From contig JAIWOG010000200.1 in the NCBI GenBank assembly GCA_020217035.1, positions 1-10,000 on the forward strand: a stretch of DNA of 10,000 bases, read 5' to 3'. Positions 1 through 6,436 of this stretch are shown piece by piece. Position 1 is the stretch's first letter. The number at the start of each line of letters is the position of its first letter. A program made the translations under genes and the position numbers. Origin of the DNA: Magnetospirillum sp. Its GTDB lineage: Bacteria; Pseudomonadota; Alphaproteobacteria; Rhodospirillales; Magnetospirillaceae. Under the pieces are notes generated by a model. It made no database searches and was not told the origin of the DNA. It worked only from the letters and a program-made list of their open reading frames with translations.

Positions 1-1
1 C

Positions 2-1345
2 ACCACCCGTCTGTGGAGCCTGTCGACCAGAAAGCCGCTGGTAACCTTGCTGTCCACCACCGACGGCTGGGCGGTGGTCGATGCAAAGGGCCGCTATGAC
101 GGCAACCAGGACGGCTTGGACGGTATCGACTGGCAGGGCGAGGACGCGGCGGTGGGCATCGAATCCTTCGCCGAAACCCATTTCGAGGCCAGCCTGCTGC
201 CGCGGGTCATGCAACAAGACGCGCTGGCCGACGCCAAATCCATTCCCGACGGCGTGCGCTATCCCGCCAAGATCCGCTTCGTGTCGCCGACGGCGTCCGG
301 CGACGCCGACAATCCCCGCGTCCAGGTTGAAGTGGAAGCCTCGGACGACGGCGGCAGCGGCGTCGCCGAATTGCGGCTTTACCGCAACGGCCGCCAAGTG
401 GCCACCCGTTCGGTGGACATCCGGCGCGAAACCGGCGACGACGGAGCGCCGCGCGTGGTCGGCCGCTTCGAACTGGACTTGCGATCCGGGCGCAACGTGC
501 TTTCGGCCACCGCCGTCAACGACGACCGCATGGAAAGCCCCGCGCAAAGCCTGGTACTGACGGCGGAACCGCCGCCGCCGCCCGGCCCGCCCAAGATCCA
601 CCTGATGACGGTGGGCATCAACGCCTACGCCAACAAGGATCTCAGCCTGTTCTACGCCAAGCCCGACGCCCAATCCATCGGCGGCTTCTTCGCCAAGCCT
701 GGGCAGACCACCGAGCCCCTGGGCAGCACCATGGTGATCGAGGATTCCAAGGCCACCAAGGACACCATCCTGGCGGCGCTGAACGACCTGCGCGGCATGC
801 CGGCCCAGGACATGGTGGTGGTCTACATGGCCGGCCACGGCGTTTCCGTCGGTGACGACTGGTACTTCGTCCCCCACGAATTGCGCGACGCCGACAACGA
901 CGCTTCCCTGAGGTCCCAGGGACTGTCGTCCACGGAATTGAAGCGGGCCATCGAATCCATGACCGCCGACCGTACCTTGCTGCTGCTCGACACCTGCCAT
1001 TCCGGCAGCGCCGTCAGCCCGCTGAAGGATTATCGCGGCATGAAGTCGCTGCGCCTGTTGGCCCGGTCGGTGGGCACCCACATCCTGGCCGCCACCGACC
1101 GCGACCAATACGCCATCGAATTGGCCAAGCTGGGGCATGGCATCTTCACCTACGCCCTGCTGGAAGGCTTGCGGGGCAAGGCCGATTCCAGCCCGGCCGA
1201 CGGCACGGTGTCGGCGGCCGAGATCATCCGCTACGTGGAAGAAAAGGTGCCGATGCTGGCGGCCAAATACACCGACTACGCCCAATATCCCACCGGTTAT
1301 TCCCGCGGCAAGGATTTCGCCGTGTCGAAAACCCCCGGCAAATGA
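2..1345 (+). CDS. WD40/caspase-like peptidase (C14 family), 5'-truncated by window edge
   Basis: The reading frame is open from the first base, so the true start lies outside the window; the TTG at 47 is only the first possible internal start. The first codons read T-T-R-L-W-S-L-S-T, the end of a WD40 blade, followed by the GWAVVDAKGRYDG stretch that often follows WD repeats in bacterial WD40-caspases. About 263-565 encodes an Ig-like beta-sandwich (motif AELRLYRNGRQV). A Pro-rich linker at 569-592 leads into a caspase p20-like domain (about 596-1345). The catalytic dyad is visible: His of MAGHG (codon 836-838) and Cys of DTCHSG (codon 995-997). A p10-like tail (HGIFTYALLEGLRGKAD) follows. 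Such proteins are Cys endopeptidases, often of Arg/Lys specificity, with roles proposed in stress or cell death; the substrate here is unknown. The stop overlaps the start of the next gene (ATGA), implying co-translation. Family assignment is secure; biological role is not. Confidence 0.9.
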   Translation, partial: TTRLWSLSTRKPLVTLLSTTDGWAVVDAKGRYDGNQDGLDGIDWQGEDAAVGIESFAETHFEASLLPRVMQQDALADAKSIPDGVRYPAKIRFVSPTASGDADNPRVQVEVEASDDGGSGVAELRLYRNGRQVATRSVDIRRETGDDGAPRVVGRFELDLRSGRNVLSATAVNDDRMESPAQSLVLTAEPPPPPGPPKIHLMTVGINAYANKDLSLFYAKPDAQSIGGFFAKPGQTTEPLGSTMVIEDSKATKDTILAALNDLRGMPAQDMVVVYMAGHGVSVGDDWYFVPHELRDADNDASLRSQGLSSTELKRAIESMTADRTLLLLDTCHSGSAVSPLKDYRGMKSLRLLARSVGTHILAATDRDQYAIELAKLGHGIFTYALLEGLRGKADSSPADGTVSAAEIIRYVEEKVPMLAAKYTDYAQYPTGYSRGKDFAVSKTPGK

Positions 1346-2154
1346 CGCGAAACGTGTGGGGTTTGGCCCTGGCCGCCCTGGTTTCGGCCTGCGCCGGCCG
1401 GGAAAGCGTGATCGAACGGGCGCAGCAAGCCGGCCTGGCGCCGCAGGTGATCCGGACACCCGGTTTTGATCTAGCGGCCTGGGCGCGGTTGCCGGTCGTT
1501 CCCGGCGGCCGGTTGACCGTCTACATCGAAGGCGACGGCTTGGCCTGGCTGTCGCGCGGCCGCCCGTCTTCCGACCCGACGCCGCGCGATCCGGTGGCCC
1601 TGGCCCTGGCGACCGCCGATGATTCCCCAGCCGTGCTTTACTTGGCCCGCCCCTGCCAGTTCGCCGGCCGCGCCGACCCGCGCTGCGAGGTCCGCTATTG
1701 GACCCAAGCGCGTTTCGCCCCCGAAGTGGTGGAATCCGCCGCCTGGGCCATCGATTGGGCGATGCGGCGCAGCCAAGCCCGCACGCTGCTTCTGGTGGGC
1801 TATTCCGGCGGCGGCACCTTGGCGGCCTTGCTGGCGGCCCGCCATCCGGCCGCACACACCGAACTGACCACCATCGCCGCCCCCCTGGACCTGGATCGCT
1901 GGACCGGGATGCTGGGCGTCAGCGCCCTGTCCGGCTCGCTCTCGCCGACCAGCCTGAGGACCGAGTTGCAATCCGTACCGCAGCTTCATTTGGCGGGCGG
2001 GCGCGACCAAACCGTGCCCCCCGCCCTGTCGCGACATTGGGTCGATACCCTGGGCGGGCAATGCGCGACCCTCGTGGTTTTACCGGAAAACGACCATTCC
2101 TGTTGTTGGGCGCAATTGCCGCGCACAATGCTGGCCCCGCCGTCCTGCCCATGA
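1342..2154 (+). CDS. Alpha/beta-hydrolase-fold lipoprotein
   Basis: A 270-residue protein. The N-terminus is a lipoprotein signal peptide: charged MTRN, a hydrophobic run, then lipobox V-S-A-C with Cys17, so the product is probably anchored in the outer or inner membrane facing the periplasm. The body has an alpha/beta-hydrolase layout: strand, then nucleophile elbow G-Y-S-G-G-G (Ser155), a late acid in GGRDQTVPP (Asp222), and a His in ENDHS (His252). This is a complete Ser-Asp-His triad in the right order. Four extra Cys (105, 115, 254, 255) could form disulfides in the periplasm. The substrate (ester, lipid or peptide) cannot be told from sequence. The ATG overlaps the caspase-like gene's stop by 4 nt, so the two are almost certainly translated together. 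A strong terminator starts right after the stop. Confidence 0.85.
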   Translation: MTRNVWGLALAALVSACAGRESVIERAQQAGLAPQVIRTPGFDLAAWARLPVVPGGRLTVYIEGDGLAWLSRGRPSSDPTPRDPVALALATADDSPAVLYLARPCQFAGRADPRCEVRYWTQARFAPEVVESAAWAIDWAMRRSQARTLLLVGYSGGGTLAALLAARHPAAHTELTTIAAPLDLDRWTGMLGVSALSGSLSPTSLRTELQSVPQLHLAGGRDQTVPPALSRHWVDTLGGQCATLVVLPENDHSCCWAQLPRTMLAPPSCP

Positions 2155-2155
2155 A

Positions 2156-2186
2156 AAACCCCCGGTGACGCCGTCACCGGGGGTTT
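2156..2186. terminator. Bidirectional rho-independent terminator
   Basis: Perfect 14-bp inverted repeat (2156-2169 with 2173-2186) around a 3-nt GCC loop, GC-rich at the core and flanked by A/T runs. Read on the minus strand it ends in five T (2158-2154); on the plus strand it ends in three T. It lies between the convergent stops of the lipoprotein hydrolase (2154) and the beta-barrel gene (2203) and probably ends both transcripts, more efficiently on the minus strand. Confidence 0.9.
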
Positions 2187-2202
2187 CACCGATCCCAGTG
2201 GA

Positions 2203-3273
2203 TCAGAAGCGCAGACGGCCGTTCAGCAGCAAGCCCATGGATTCGCTGCGGTCACGTCCGACCACCCGGCTGATTTCAAGGCCCACCGATTCGGTGTCGG
2301 TGGCGTACCAATCCAGGCCCAGGTAGAATTGGAATTCGTCGGCGTCGTCGCTTCCGCCCGGTCGGATGCCGCTGTCGCCGACGTAATCGGCGACGAAGTC
2401 ATAGGCGTAATAAGCCGACACATAGGGCTCGACCTTGTCCCACGCATAGGACAGGCGGCCGCCGGCCTTGCCTTGCAGCAGATGGCTGGTCGAAGCCGCC
2501 ACATGCACCGCCGCCGCGCCGGTTTCGTCATAGCCGTTGGTCCGGCTGTAAGCCCCGGACAGCCCGACGTCGCCGCGCATGAACCAGGCGCCGCCCAGGC
2601 TCCAGTTGTGGTGGCCGTTGACCGCCGCCATGGTGCGGTAGCCGTCGAAATGGCCTTGCGCGTTGTTGCCGGCGCGATAGGCCTTGCCACTGACATAGGC
2701 GACACCCAGCATGGCGTCGATGGTGCTGCCCTGGCCGAAATCATGCCCCACATAGGGAACCAGCCACCACGCGTTGGCATTGAGCTTGCCGGCGTTGAAG
2801 TCGGTCTGGAACTTGTCGCCTTCGCGGAAGGCCGACACGCCGACGACGGTGCGATCGTTCACCATCACGTCGTAGCCGACGGTCTGGTTGGACAGGTCGC
2901 CGCTGAAGGCCGCGCCGGGAACGGTGGAGGACATGGTATTGGCCCCCATGGCCACCCACAGCGCCTGCCGCACTTGGCCGTCGCCGGCGGACACGCCGGT
3001 TTCCGCCAAGGCGACGCTGGTGGACGGGCCGGATTTCAGCGCACCCGAAACGCGGTTGCCGATGGCCCCGACCACCGTCGTGGTGGACGATCGGGTCGTC
3101 GTCTCGTTGGTCTTGTCGGTGGTGGAGGCGGTCGGATTGCTGCCGCAGCCGGAATATGAGGCGCCGGCCCCCGAACCCGACACATAGCATTCGTTGCTGC
3201 TGGCCGATGCCTGTCCGGACGCCCAAATCGCCGAACCGATCAGACAGGTCGTGATCATAAAAACTTTACGCAT
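2203..3273 (-). CDS. Autotransporter-type outer-membrane beta-barrel protein with minimal passenger
   Basis: A 356-residue protein. Residues 1-24 form a Sec signal peptide ending ASA. Next comes a short Ser/Thr/Gly-rich segment (about 25-66) with two Cys (29, 43), then from about residue 98 an autotransporter-like beta-barrel: alternating aromatic/small residues, repeated strands such as WWLVPYVGHDFG and VEPYVSAYYAYDF, and a C-terminal strand ending in Phe (LNGRLRF), the signature recognised by the BAM complex. A classic autotransporter carries a large passenger; here only about 70 residues precede the barrel, so the protein may work as a stand-alone surface barrel. ATG at 3273 is chosen because it gives a basic signal-peptide N-region and follows a GGGGGGA ribosome site; Met6 is an alternative. 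The gene stands alone with its own promoter and terminator. Function unknown. Confidence 0.82.
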   Translation of the reverse strand: MRKVFMITTCLIGSAIWASGQASASSNECYVSGSGAGASYSGCGSNPTASTTDKTNETTTRSSTTTVVGAIGNRVSGALKSGPSTSVALAETGVSAGDGQVRQALWVAMGANTMSSTVPGAAFSGDLSNQTVGYDVMVNDRTVVGVSAFREGDKFQTDFNAGKLNANAWWLVPYVGHDFGQGSTIDAMLGVAYVSGKAYRAGNNAQGHFDGYRTMAAVNGHHNWSLGGAWFMRGDVGLSGAYSRTNGYDETGAAAVHVAASTSHLLQGKAGGRLSYAWDKVEPYVSAYYAYDFVADYVGDSGIRPGGSDDADEFQFYLGLDWYATDTESVGLEISRVVGRDRSESMGLLLNGRLRF

Positions 3274-3277
3274 GAAA

Positions 3278-3310
3278 TCCCCCCGCCAAACAAGAACTCC
3301 TTACGGGGGA
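3278..3310 (-). promoter_or_regulatory. Inverted repeat that could mask the ribosome-binding site of the beta-barrel gene
   Basis: The G-rich Shine-Dalgarno sequence (complement of 3278-3285) is complementary to the sequence at 3304-3310, giving a 7-bp GC-rich stem with one bulged G. If the transcript starts far enough upstream, this would hide the ribosome site. The predicted start (about 3305) falls inside the distal arm, so whether the hairpin forms in RNA depends on the exact start. Confidence 0.35.
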
Positions 3311-3311
3311 A

Positions 3312-3340
3312 CGTGTATTGGCTCAATCACTCCCTGTCAA
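3312..3340 (-). promoter_or_regulatory. Sigma70-like promoter of the beta-barrel gene
   Basis: On the minus strand a perfect TTGACA -35 box (3340-3335) is followed by a 17-nt spacer and a weaker -10 box TACACG (3317-3312). An AT-rich stretch (3341-3366) directly upstream of the -35 box resembles an UP element. The start codon is about 32 nt downstream of the predicted start site. The -10 match is imperfect. Confidence 0.55.
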
Positions 3341-3411
3341 TAACCACAATAATTATAAAGATTACGCACAACACGCCCCATATCGGGCCAGCCCCTGCAA
3401 TCCAACCAAGC

Positions 3412-3993
3412 CTAGGGATTGATGACGTCTTGTAACGACGCCACTGCGCCTTCCAGTAACGCCTTTTCCGGCCGCACCCGAGCCAGCACCCGAATGCCGG
3501 TCAGCACCGCCAGCAGATGCCGGGCCATGTCGGCGGCGGGTTGGCCGGCACGGATGCTGCCATCGGCTTGCCCGGCGGCGATGGTCTGGCACAGGAAGGT
3601 TTCCAGGCCGCGCAACACCTCGGCCACCGTCTGACGCAATTCGGTGTCTTCGGGGGGCACGTCCAAGGCGGCGTTGACCAGCATGCAGCCCTTGTGCTGG
3701 GGGTCTTCCAGCGACCGGCAGAGCACGTCCTGGAAGAACGCTTCAAGGGCTTGGCGGGGCGGCAAGTCCCGGCATCGCGCCAAACGCTCGCGGATGCCGC
3801 GCTGGACGTAATGGTCCAAGGACTTGCGGTACAGCGCCCGCTTGTCGCCGAAGGCGTTGTACAGGCTGGCCGCGGTCAAGCCGGTGCTTTCGATCAGGTC
3901 ACGCATGGACGTGGCGTCGAACCCCTGGGCCCAAAAGCGTTCCAAAGCGGCGTTCAGCACCTCTTGCTCGTCGAATTCCCGCGGCCTTGCCAT
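3412..3993 (-). CDS. TetR/AcrR-family transcriptional repressor, possibly redox- or electrophile-sensing
   Basis: A 193-residue protein when started at the ATG 3993-3991, giving MARPREFD, the usual N-terminus of this TetR group; GGAAGG lies just upstream. An in-frame ATG at 4011 is possible but less typical. Residues 6-51 form the HTH domain (ALERFWAQGFDATSMRDLI, then TGLTAASLYNAFGDK). The rest is the helical ligand-binding domain with the motif GCMLVNAALD. Cys103 in this motif lines up by eye with the sensing Cys106 of E. coli NemR (SGCLTV); Cys74, 92 and 135 are also present. The gene diverges from the peroxiredoxin-like/GST operon across 106 bp containing two dyads, so it most likely represses that operon and itself. 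TetR membership is certain; the inducer and redox sensing are inference. Confidence 0.9.
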   Translation of the reverse strand: MARPREFDEQEVLNAALERFWAQGFDATSMRDLIESTGLTAASLYNAFGDKRALYRKSLDHYVQRGIRERLARCRDLPPRQALEAFFQDVLCRSLEDPQHKGCMLVNAALDVPPEDTELRQTVAEVLRGLETFLCQTIAAGQADGSIRAGQPAADMARHLLAVLTGIRVLARVRPEKALLEGAVASLQDVINP

Positions 3994-4015
3994 TCGCCTT
4001 CCGTCCTGCATGAAG

Positions 4016-4030
4016 AAACTTGCCAAGTTT
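4016..4030. promoter_or_regulatory. Dyad operator candidate 1
   Basis: AAACTT-GCC-AAGTTT, a perfect 6-bp inverted repeat with a 3-nt centre. It covers the candidate -35 box (4020-4025) of the peroxiredoxin-like operon and lies just upstream of the repressor start. It is a plausible binding site for the divergent TetR protein. Confidence 0.45.
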
Positions 4031-4048
4031 ATGGCCAGCGCTTATTTT
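4020..4048 (+). promoter_or_regulatory. Sigma70-like promoter of the peroxiredoxin/GST operon
   Basis: A -35 box TTGCCA (4020-4025), 17-nt spacer, and -10 box TATTTT (4043-4048). The expected start near 4055 leaves a leader of about 45 nt to the ATG at 4100. A second -10-like TATAAA at 4060-4065 lacks a convincing -35 box. Confidence 0.5.
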
Positions 4049-4063
4049 AGAACAATCGTTATA
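4048..4063. promoter_or_regulatory. Dyad operator candidate 2
   Basis: TAGAACAATCGTTATA is a 16-mer with 6 of 8 base pairs symmetrical (centre 4055/4056). Its layout resembles TetR-family operators of the TAGAC...GTCTA type known for NemR. It spans the end of the -10 box and the predicted start site, an ideal place for repression. Confidence 0.45.
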
Positions 4064-4099
4064 AAATTCGATCCCATAATTCCATTCCCCGAGGCCGTC

Positions 4100-4753
4100 A
4101 TGTCATTGACCCAAGAGCTTGCCGACCAAAAAGCCCGCTTCGTCCAAACCGCCCCGGCCGAGGTGGTCGAGTTGTTCCAAGCCCGTATCGAGGATCTGGC
4201 CGCCAGCTTCCCACTGGACCAAGCCCTGAGCGTCGGCGACATCGCCCCCGACTTCGTGCTGCCCGAAGCCAAGGGCGGCACCGTGCGACTGGCCGACCTG
4301 CTGATGACCGGGCCGGTGGTCCTGGCCTTCTATCGCGGTGGCTGGTGCCCATACTGCAACCTTCAGCTTCGCGCATATCAGGCAGCACTGCCCAAGATGG
4401 AAACCCTGGGCGCCCATTTGGTGGCGGTGTCGCCGCAAATGCCCGACAAGTCGCTGAGCACCGCAGAAACCAACGCCCTGTCCTTTGCCGTCCTGAGCGA
4501 TGTCGGCAACCTGGTGGCCAGGGATTTCGGCCTGGTCTACACCCTGCCCGCCGACGTGGGGGCTGTTTTGGCCAAGTCCGGCCGGGCGTTGCCCGATTTC
4601 AACGGTGACGAATCGTGGGAACTGCCGCTGCCCGCCACCTTTGTCATCGGCCAGGACCACCGGGTGGTGCTGGCCAGCATCGAGGCCGATTACCGCACCC
4701 GACTTGACCCTGCCGACATCCTTGACGCCCTGCGCCTTCTGCCCAGGCCCTGA
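4100..4753 (+). CDS. AhpC/TSA-family peroxiredoxin-like protein
   Basis: A 217-residue protein. The ATG at 4100 is preceded by GAGG with a 5-nt gap, and gives an amphipathic N-terminal helix (residues 1-40) before the thioredoxin fold begins at VGDIAPDFVLPEA. The active site is FYRGGWCPYCNLQLR: a CxxC pair (Cys83, Cys86) typical of the peroxiredoxin-like AhpC/TSA group, where the first Cys is in the peroxidatic position. Later blocks (VAVSPQ, FAVLSDVGNLVARDFGLVY, PLPATFVIG) match the family. The likely role is thiol-dependent reduction of peroxides or disulfides in the cytoplasm; no signal peptide is seen. It is the first gene of an operon with the glutathione transferase, whose ribosome site sits immediately after this stop. 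Family is secure; peroxidase versus disulfide-reductase activity is not resolved. Confidence 0.9.
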   Translation: MSLTQELADQKARFVQTAPAEVVELFQARIEDLAASFPLDQALSVGDIAPDFVLPEAKGGTVRLADLLMTGPVVLAFYRGGWCPYCNLQLRAYQAALPKMETLGAHLVAVSPQMPDKSLSTAETNALSFAVLSDVGNLVARDFGLVYTLPADVGAVLAKSGRALPDFNGDESWELPLPATFVIGQDHRVVLASIEADYRTRLDPADILDALRLLPRP

Positions 4754-4766
4754 CGGAGTGAGCCCC

Positions 4767-5465
4767 ATGATCAAATTCTATTACCACCCGACGCCGAATC
4801 CGATGAAAGTGGCGCTGATGCTGGAAGAAACCGGCCTGCCCTATCAGGTGGTGCCGATCGACGCCAGCAAGGGCGAACAGCATGCGGCCGCCTTCCGCGC
4901 CGTCAACCCCAACGGCAAACTGCCGGCCATCATCGACACCGACGGTCCCGGCGGGGTCGAGACCCGGATATTCGATTCCACCGCCATCCTGATCTATCTG
5001 GCGGAAAAGACCGGGCAGTTGTTGGGCAACGCCCAAGACCGCGGCGAGTTGTTGTCGTGGCTTATGTTCATCGCGTCCGGCTTGGGGCCGTTTTCCGGCC
5101 AAGCCGTGCATTTCCAGTATGCGGCGCCTCAGGGGCTGGATTACGCGGTCAACCGTTATCGCCGCGAGGCCGAACGTCACTACCAGGTCCTGGAAGACCA
5201 CATGAACGGGCGCGACTTCATCGTCGGCGATGGCGTCACCATCGCCGACATCTCGGCCTGGGGCTGGCTGGACCGGGCGCCGCGGGTGATGAAGGGCGCC
5301 ACCGACCCACTGGCGCCTTATCCCAACCTGAAACGCTGGTTCACTGTCATCGACGCCCGCCCGGCGGTGGCCCGTGCCAGCACGGTCGGCAAGGACTTCA
5401 CCTTCAAGACCGAAATGGACGAGGAAACCCGACGTGCCCTGTTCCCGTCCAATTACCCCCAATAA
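4767..5465 (+). CDS. Glutathione S-transferase / YfcG-like disulfide-bond oxidoreductase
   Basis: A 232-residue cytosolic protein with an N-terminal thioredoxin-like domain (about 1-85) and a C-terminal helical domain. The N-terminus FYYHPTPNPMKVALMLEE resembles E. coli YfcG, with Thr9 and Asn11 at the positions that contact glutathione in Nu-class enzymes in place of a catalytic Tyr, Ser or Cys. Other family marks are NPNGKLPAI (47-55, cis-Pro53), DSTAI (70-74) for the glutathione gamma-Glu, and GLGP..GQ..HF..AAP in the second domain. YfcG-type enzymes reduce disulfides using glutathione and have organic hydroperoxide reductase activity, which fits the peroxiredoxin-like partner 13 nt upstream. 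The start at ATG 4767 follows GGAG (4755-4758), which begins just after the upstream stop. It ends only 6 bp from the convergent MotB-like gene. Confidence 0.9.
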   Translation: MIKFYYHPTPNPMKVALMLEETGLPYQVVPIDASKGEQHAAAFRAVNPNGKLPAIIDTDGPGGVETRIFDSTAILIYLAEKTGQLLGNAQDRGELLSWLMFIASGLGPFSGQAVHFQYAAPQGLDYAVNRYRREAERHYQVLEDHMNGRDFIVGDGVTIADISAWGWLDRAPRVMKGATDPLAPYPNLKRWFTVIDARPAVARASTVGKDFTFKTEMDEETRRALFPSNYPQ

Positions 5466-5471
5466 GCACGT

Positions 5472-6431
5472 TCACCGCTGGTCGAAACGGATTTCGATGC
5501 GGCGGTTCTTGGCCAGGGCGGCTTCGGTGTTGGACGTATCAAGCGGCTGGAACTCGCCGAAGCCCGCCGCCGCCAAACGGTCGGCGGGCACGCCGGCGTC
5601 GATCAGGGTGCGGATGACGGTGATGGCGCGCGCCGTCGACAATTCCCAGTTGGACGGGAAGCGGTCGGACTTGATGGGACGCTTGTCGGTGTGGCCGTCG
5701 ACGCGCAGCACCCAGTTCACTTCCTTGGGGATCTGGCGGGCCAGTTCGATCAGGGTCTTGGCCAATTGGCGCACCTGCTGCTCGCCGCTGGCGCCCAGGT
5801 CGGCGGAAGCGCTGTCGAACAGCAGCTCAGACTGGAAGACGAAGCGGTCGCCTTCGATGCGAATGCCTTGACGCTCGCCCAGCACTTTCCGCAATTTTCC
5901 GAAGAATTCCGAACGGTAACGCTGCAATTCCTCGACCTTGCCGGCCAACGCCACGTTCAGCCGCTTGCCAAGATCGGCGATCTGGGCCTTTTGTTCGGCC
6001 GACAGCTTTTCCGAGGCATCCAGGGCGGCGGCCAGTTGCTCCAATTGCTCGCGCAGGGCGGCCATTTGCTGGTTCAGCAATTCCGCTTGGGTTTTGGCGT
6101 TTTCCGACAACTGCTTTTCGTCTTGCAGAGTATTCAGCAGGTTGTCGCGCTCGGCCAGCGACGCCTGCAATTCTTCCCGCAGACGAGCCAGATCGGCCTT
6201 GACGTCGGCCGACTTGGCCTTTTCCAGGGACAATTGCTCGACCAGGCTGGCCATCTCGGCATGCAGCTTGGATAATTCCTGGTCGCGACCGCTCAGTGCG
6301 TTGCCCAGGAAGTACTGGGCCAGCACGAAGACCAGCAGCACGAAGATCATCAGCATCAACAACGTCGCCATGGCGTCGACGAAGCCGGGCCAGATGTCCA
6401 CGCTTTGACGGAAGCGGCGGCCGCGCGGCAT
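5472..6431 (-). CDS. MotB-like stator protein with long coiled coil and OmpA peptidoglycan-binding domain
   Basis: A 319-residue protein. A short basic N-terminus is followed by IWPGFVDAMATLLMLM, the MotB-type single transmembrane helix (about 17-42); Asp19 sits where MotB, PomB and ZorB carry the proton/sodium-binding Asp. Residues about 48-175 are a long heptad-rich coiled coil, much longer than the MotB plug/linker. Residues about 203-319 form a complete OmpA-like domain: LLFDSASADL, GHTD (Asp249), NWELSTARA (Arg268, the diaminopimelate-binding Arg), AGFGEFQPL and RRIEIRF. It should anchor to peptidoglycan and pair with the MotA-like protein as an ion-driven rotor or force generator. The ATG is 5 nt beyond the MotA-like stop and its GGAG site overlaps that gene's end, so the pair is translationally linked. 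No flagellar neighbours are present, so a flagellar stator is unlikely. Confidence 0.88.
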   Translation of the reverse strand: MPRGRRFRQSVDIWPGFVDAMATLLMLMIFVLLVFVLAQYFLGNALSGRDQELSKLHAEMASLVEQLSLEKAKSADVKADLARLREELQASLAERDNLLNTLQDEKQLSENAKTQAELLNQQMAALREQLEQLAAALDASEKLSAEQKAQIADLGKRLNVALAGKVEELQRYRSEFFGKLRKVLGERQGIRIEGDRFVFQSELLFDSASADLGASGEQQVRQLAKTLIELARQIPKEVNWVLRVDGHTDKRPIKSDRFPSNWELSTARAITVIRTLIDAGVPADRLAAAGFGEFQPLDTSNTEAALAKNRRIEIRFDQR

Positions 6432-6436
6432 GGCGG

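Noticed and set aside
3375..3388. GCCC/GGGC hairpin after the TetR gene as a terminator.
   Set aside because: Only a 4-bp stem and no T-run follows on the minus strand.
3824..4099. An N-terminal extension of the peroxiredoxin-like protein of 92 residues.
   Set aside because: It overlaps the TetR coding sequence and its promoter region on the opposite strand; the ATG at 4100 has a GAGG ribosome site and fits the family length.
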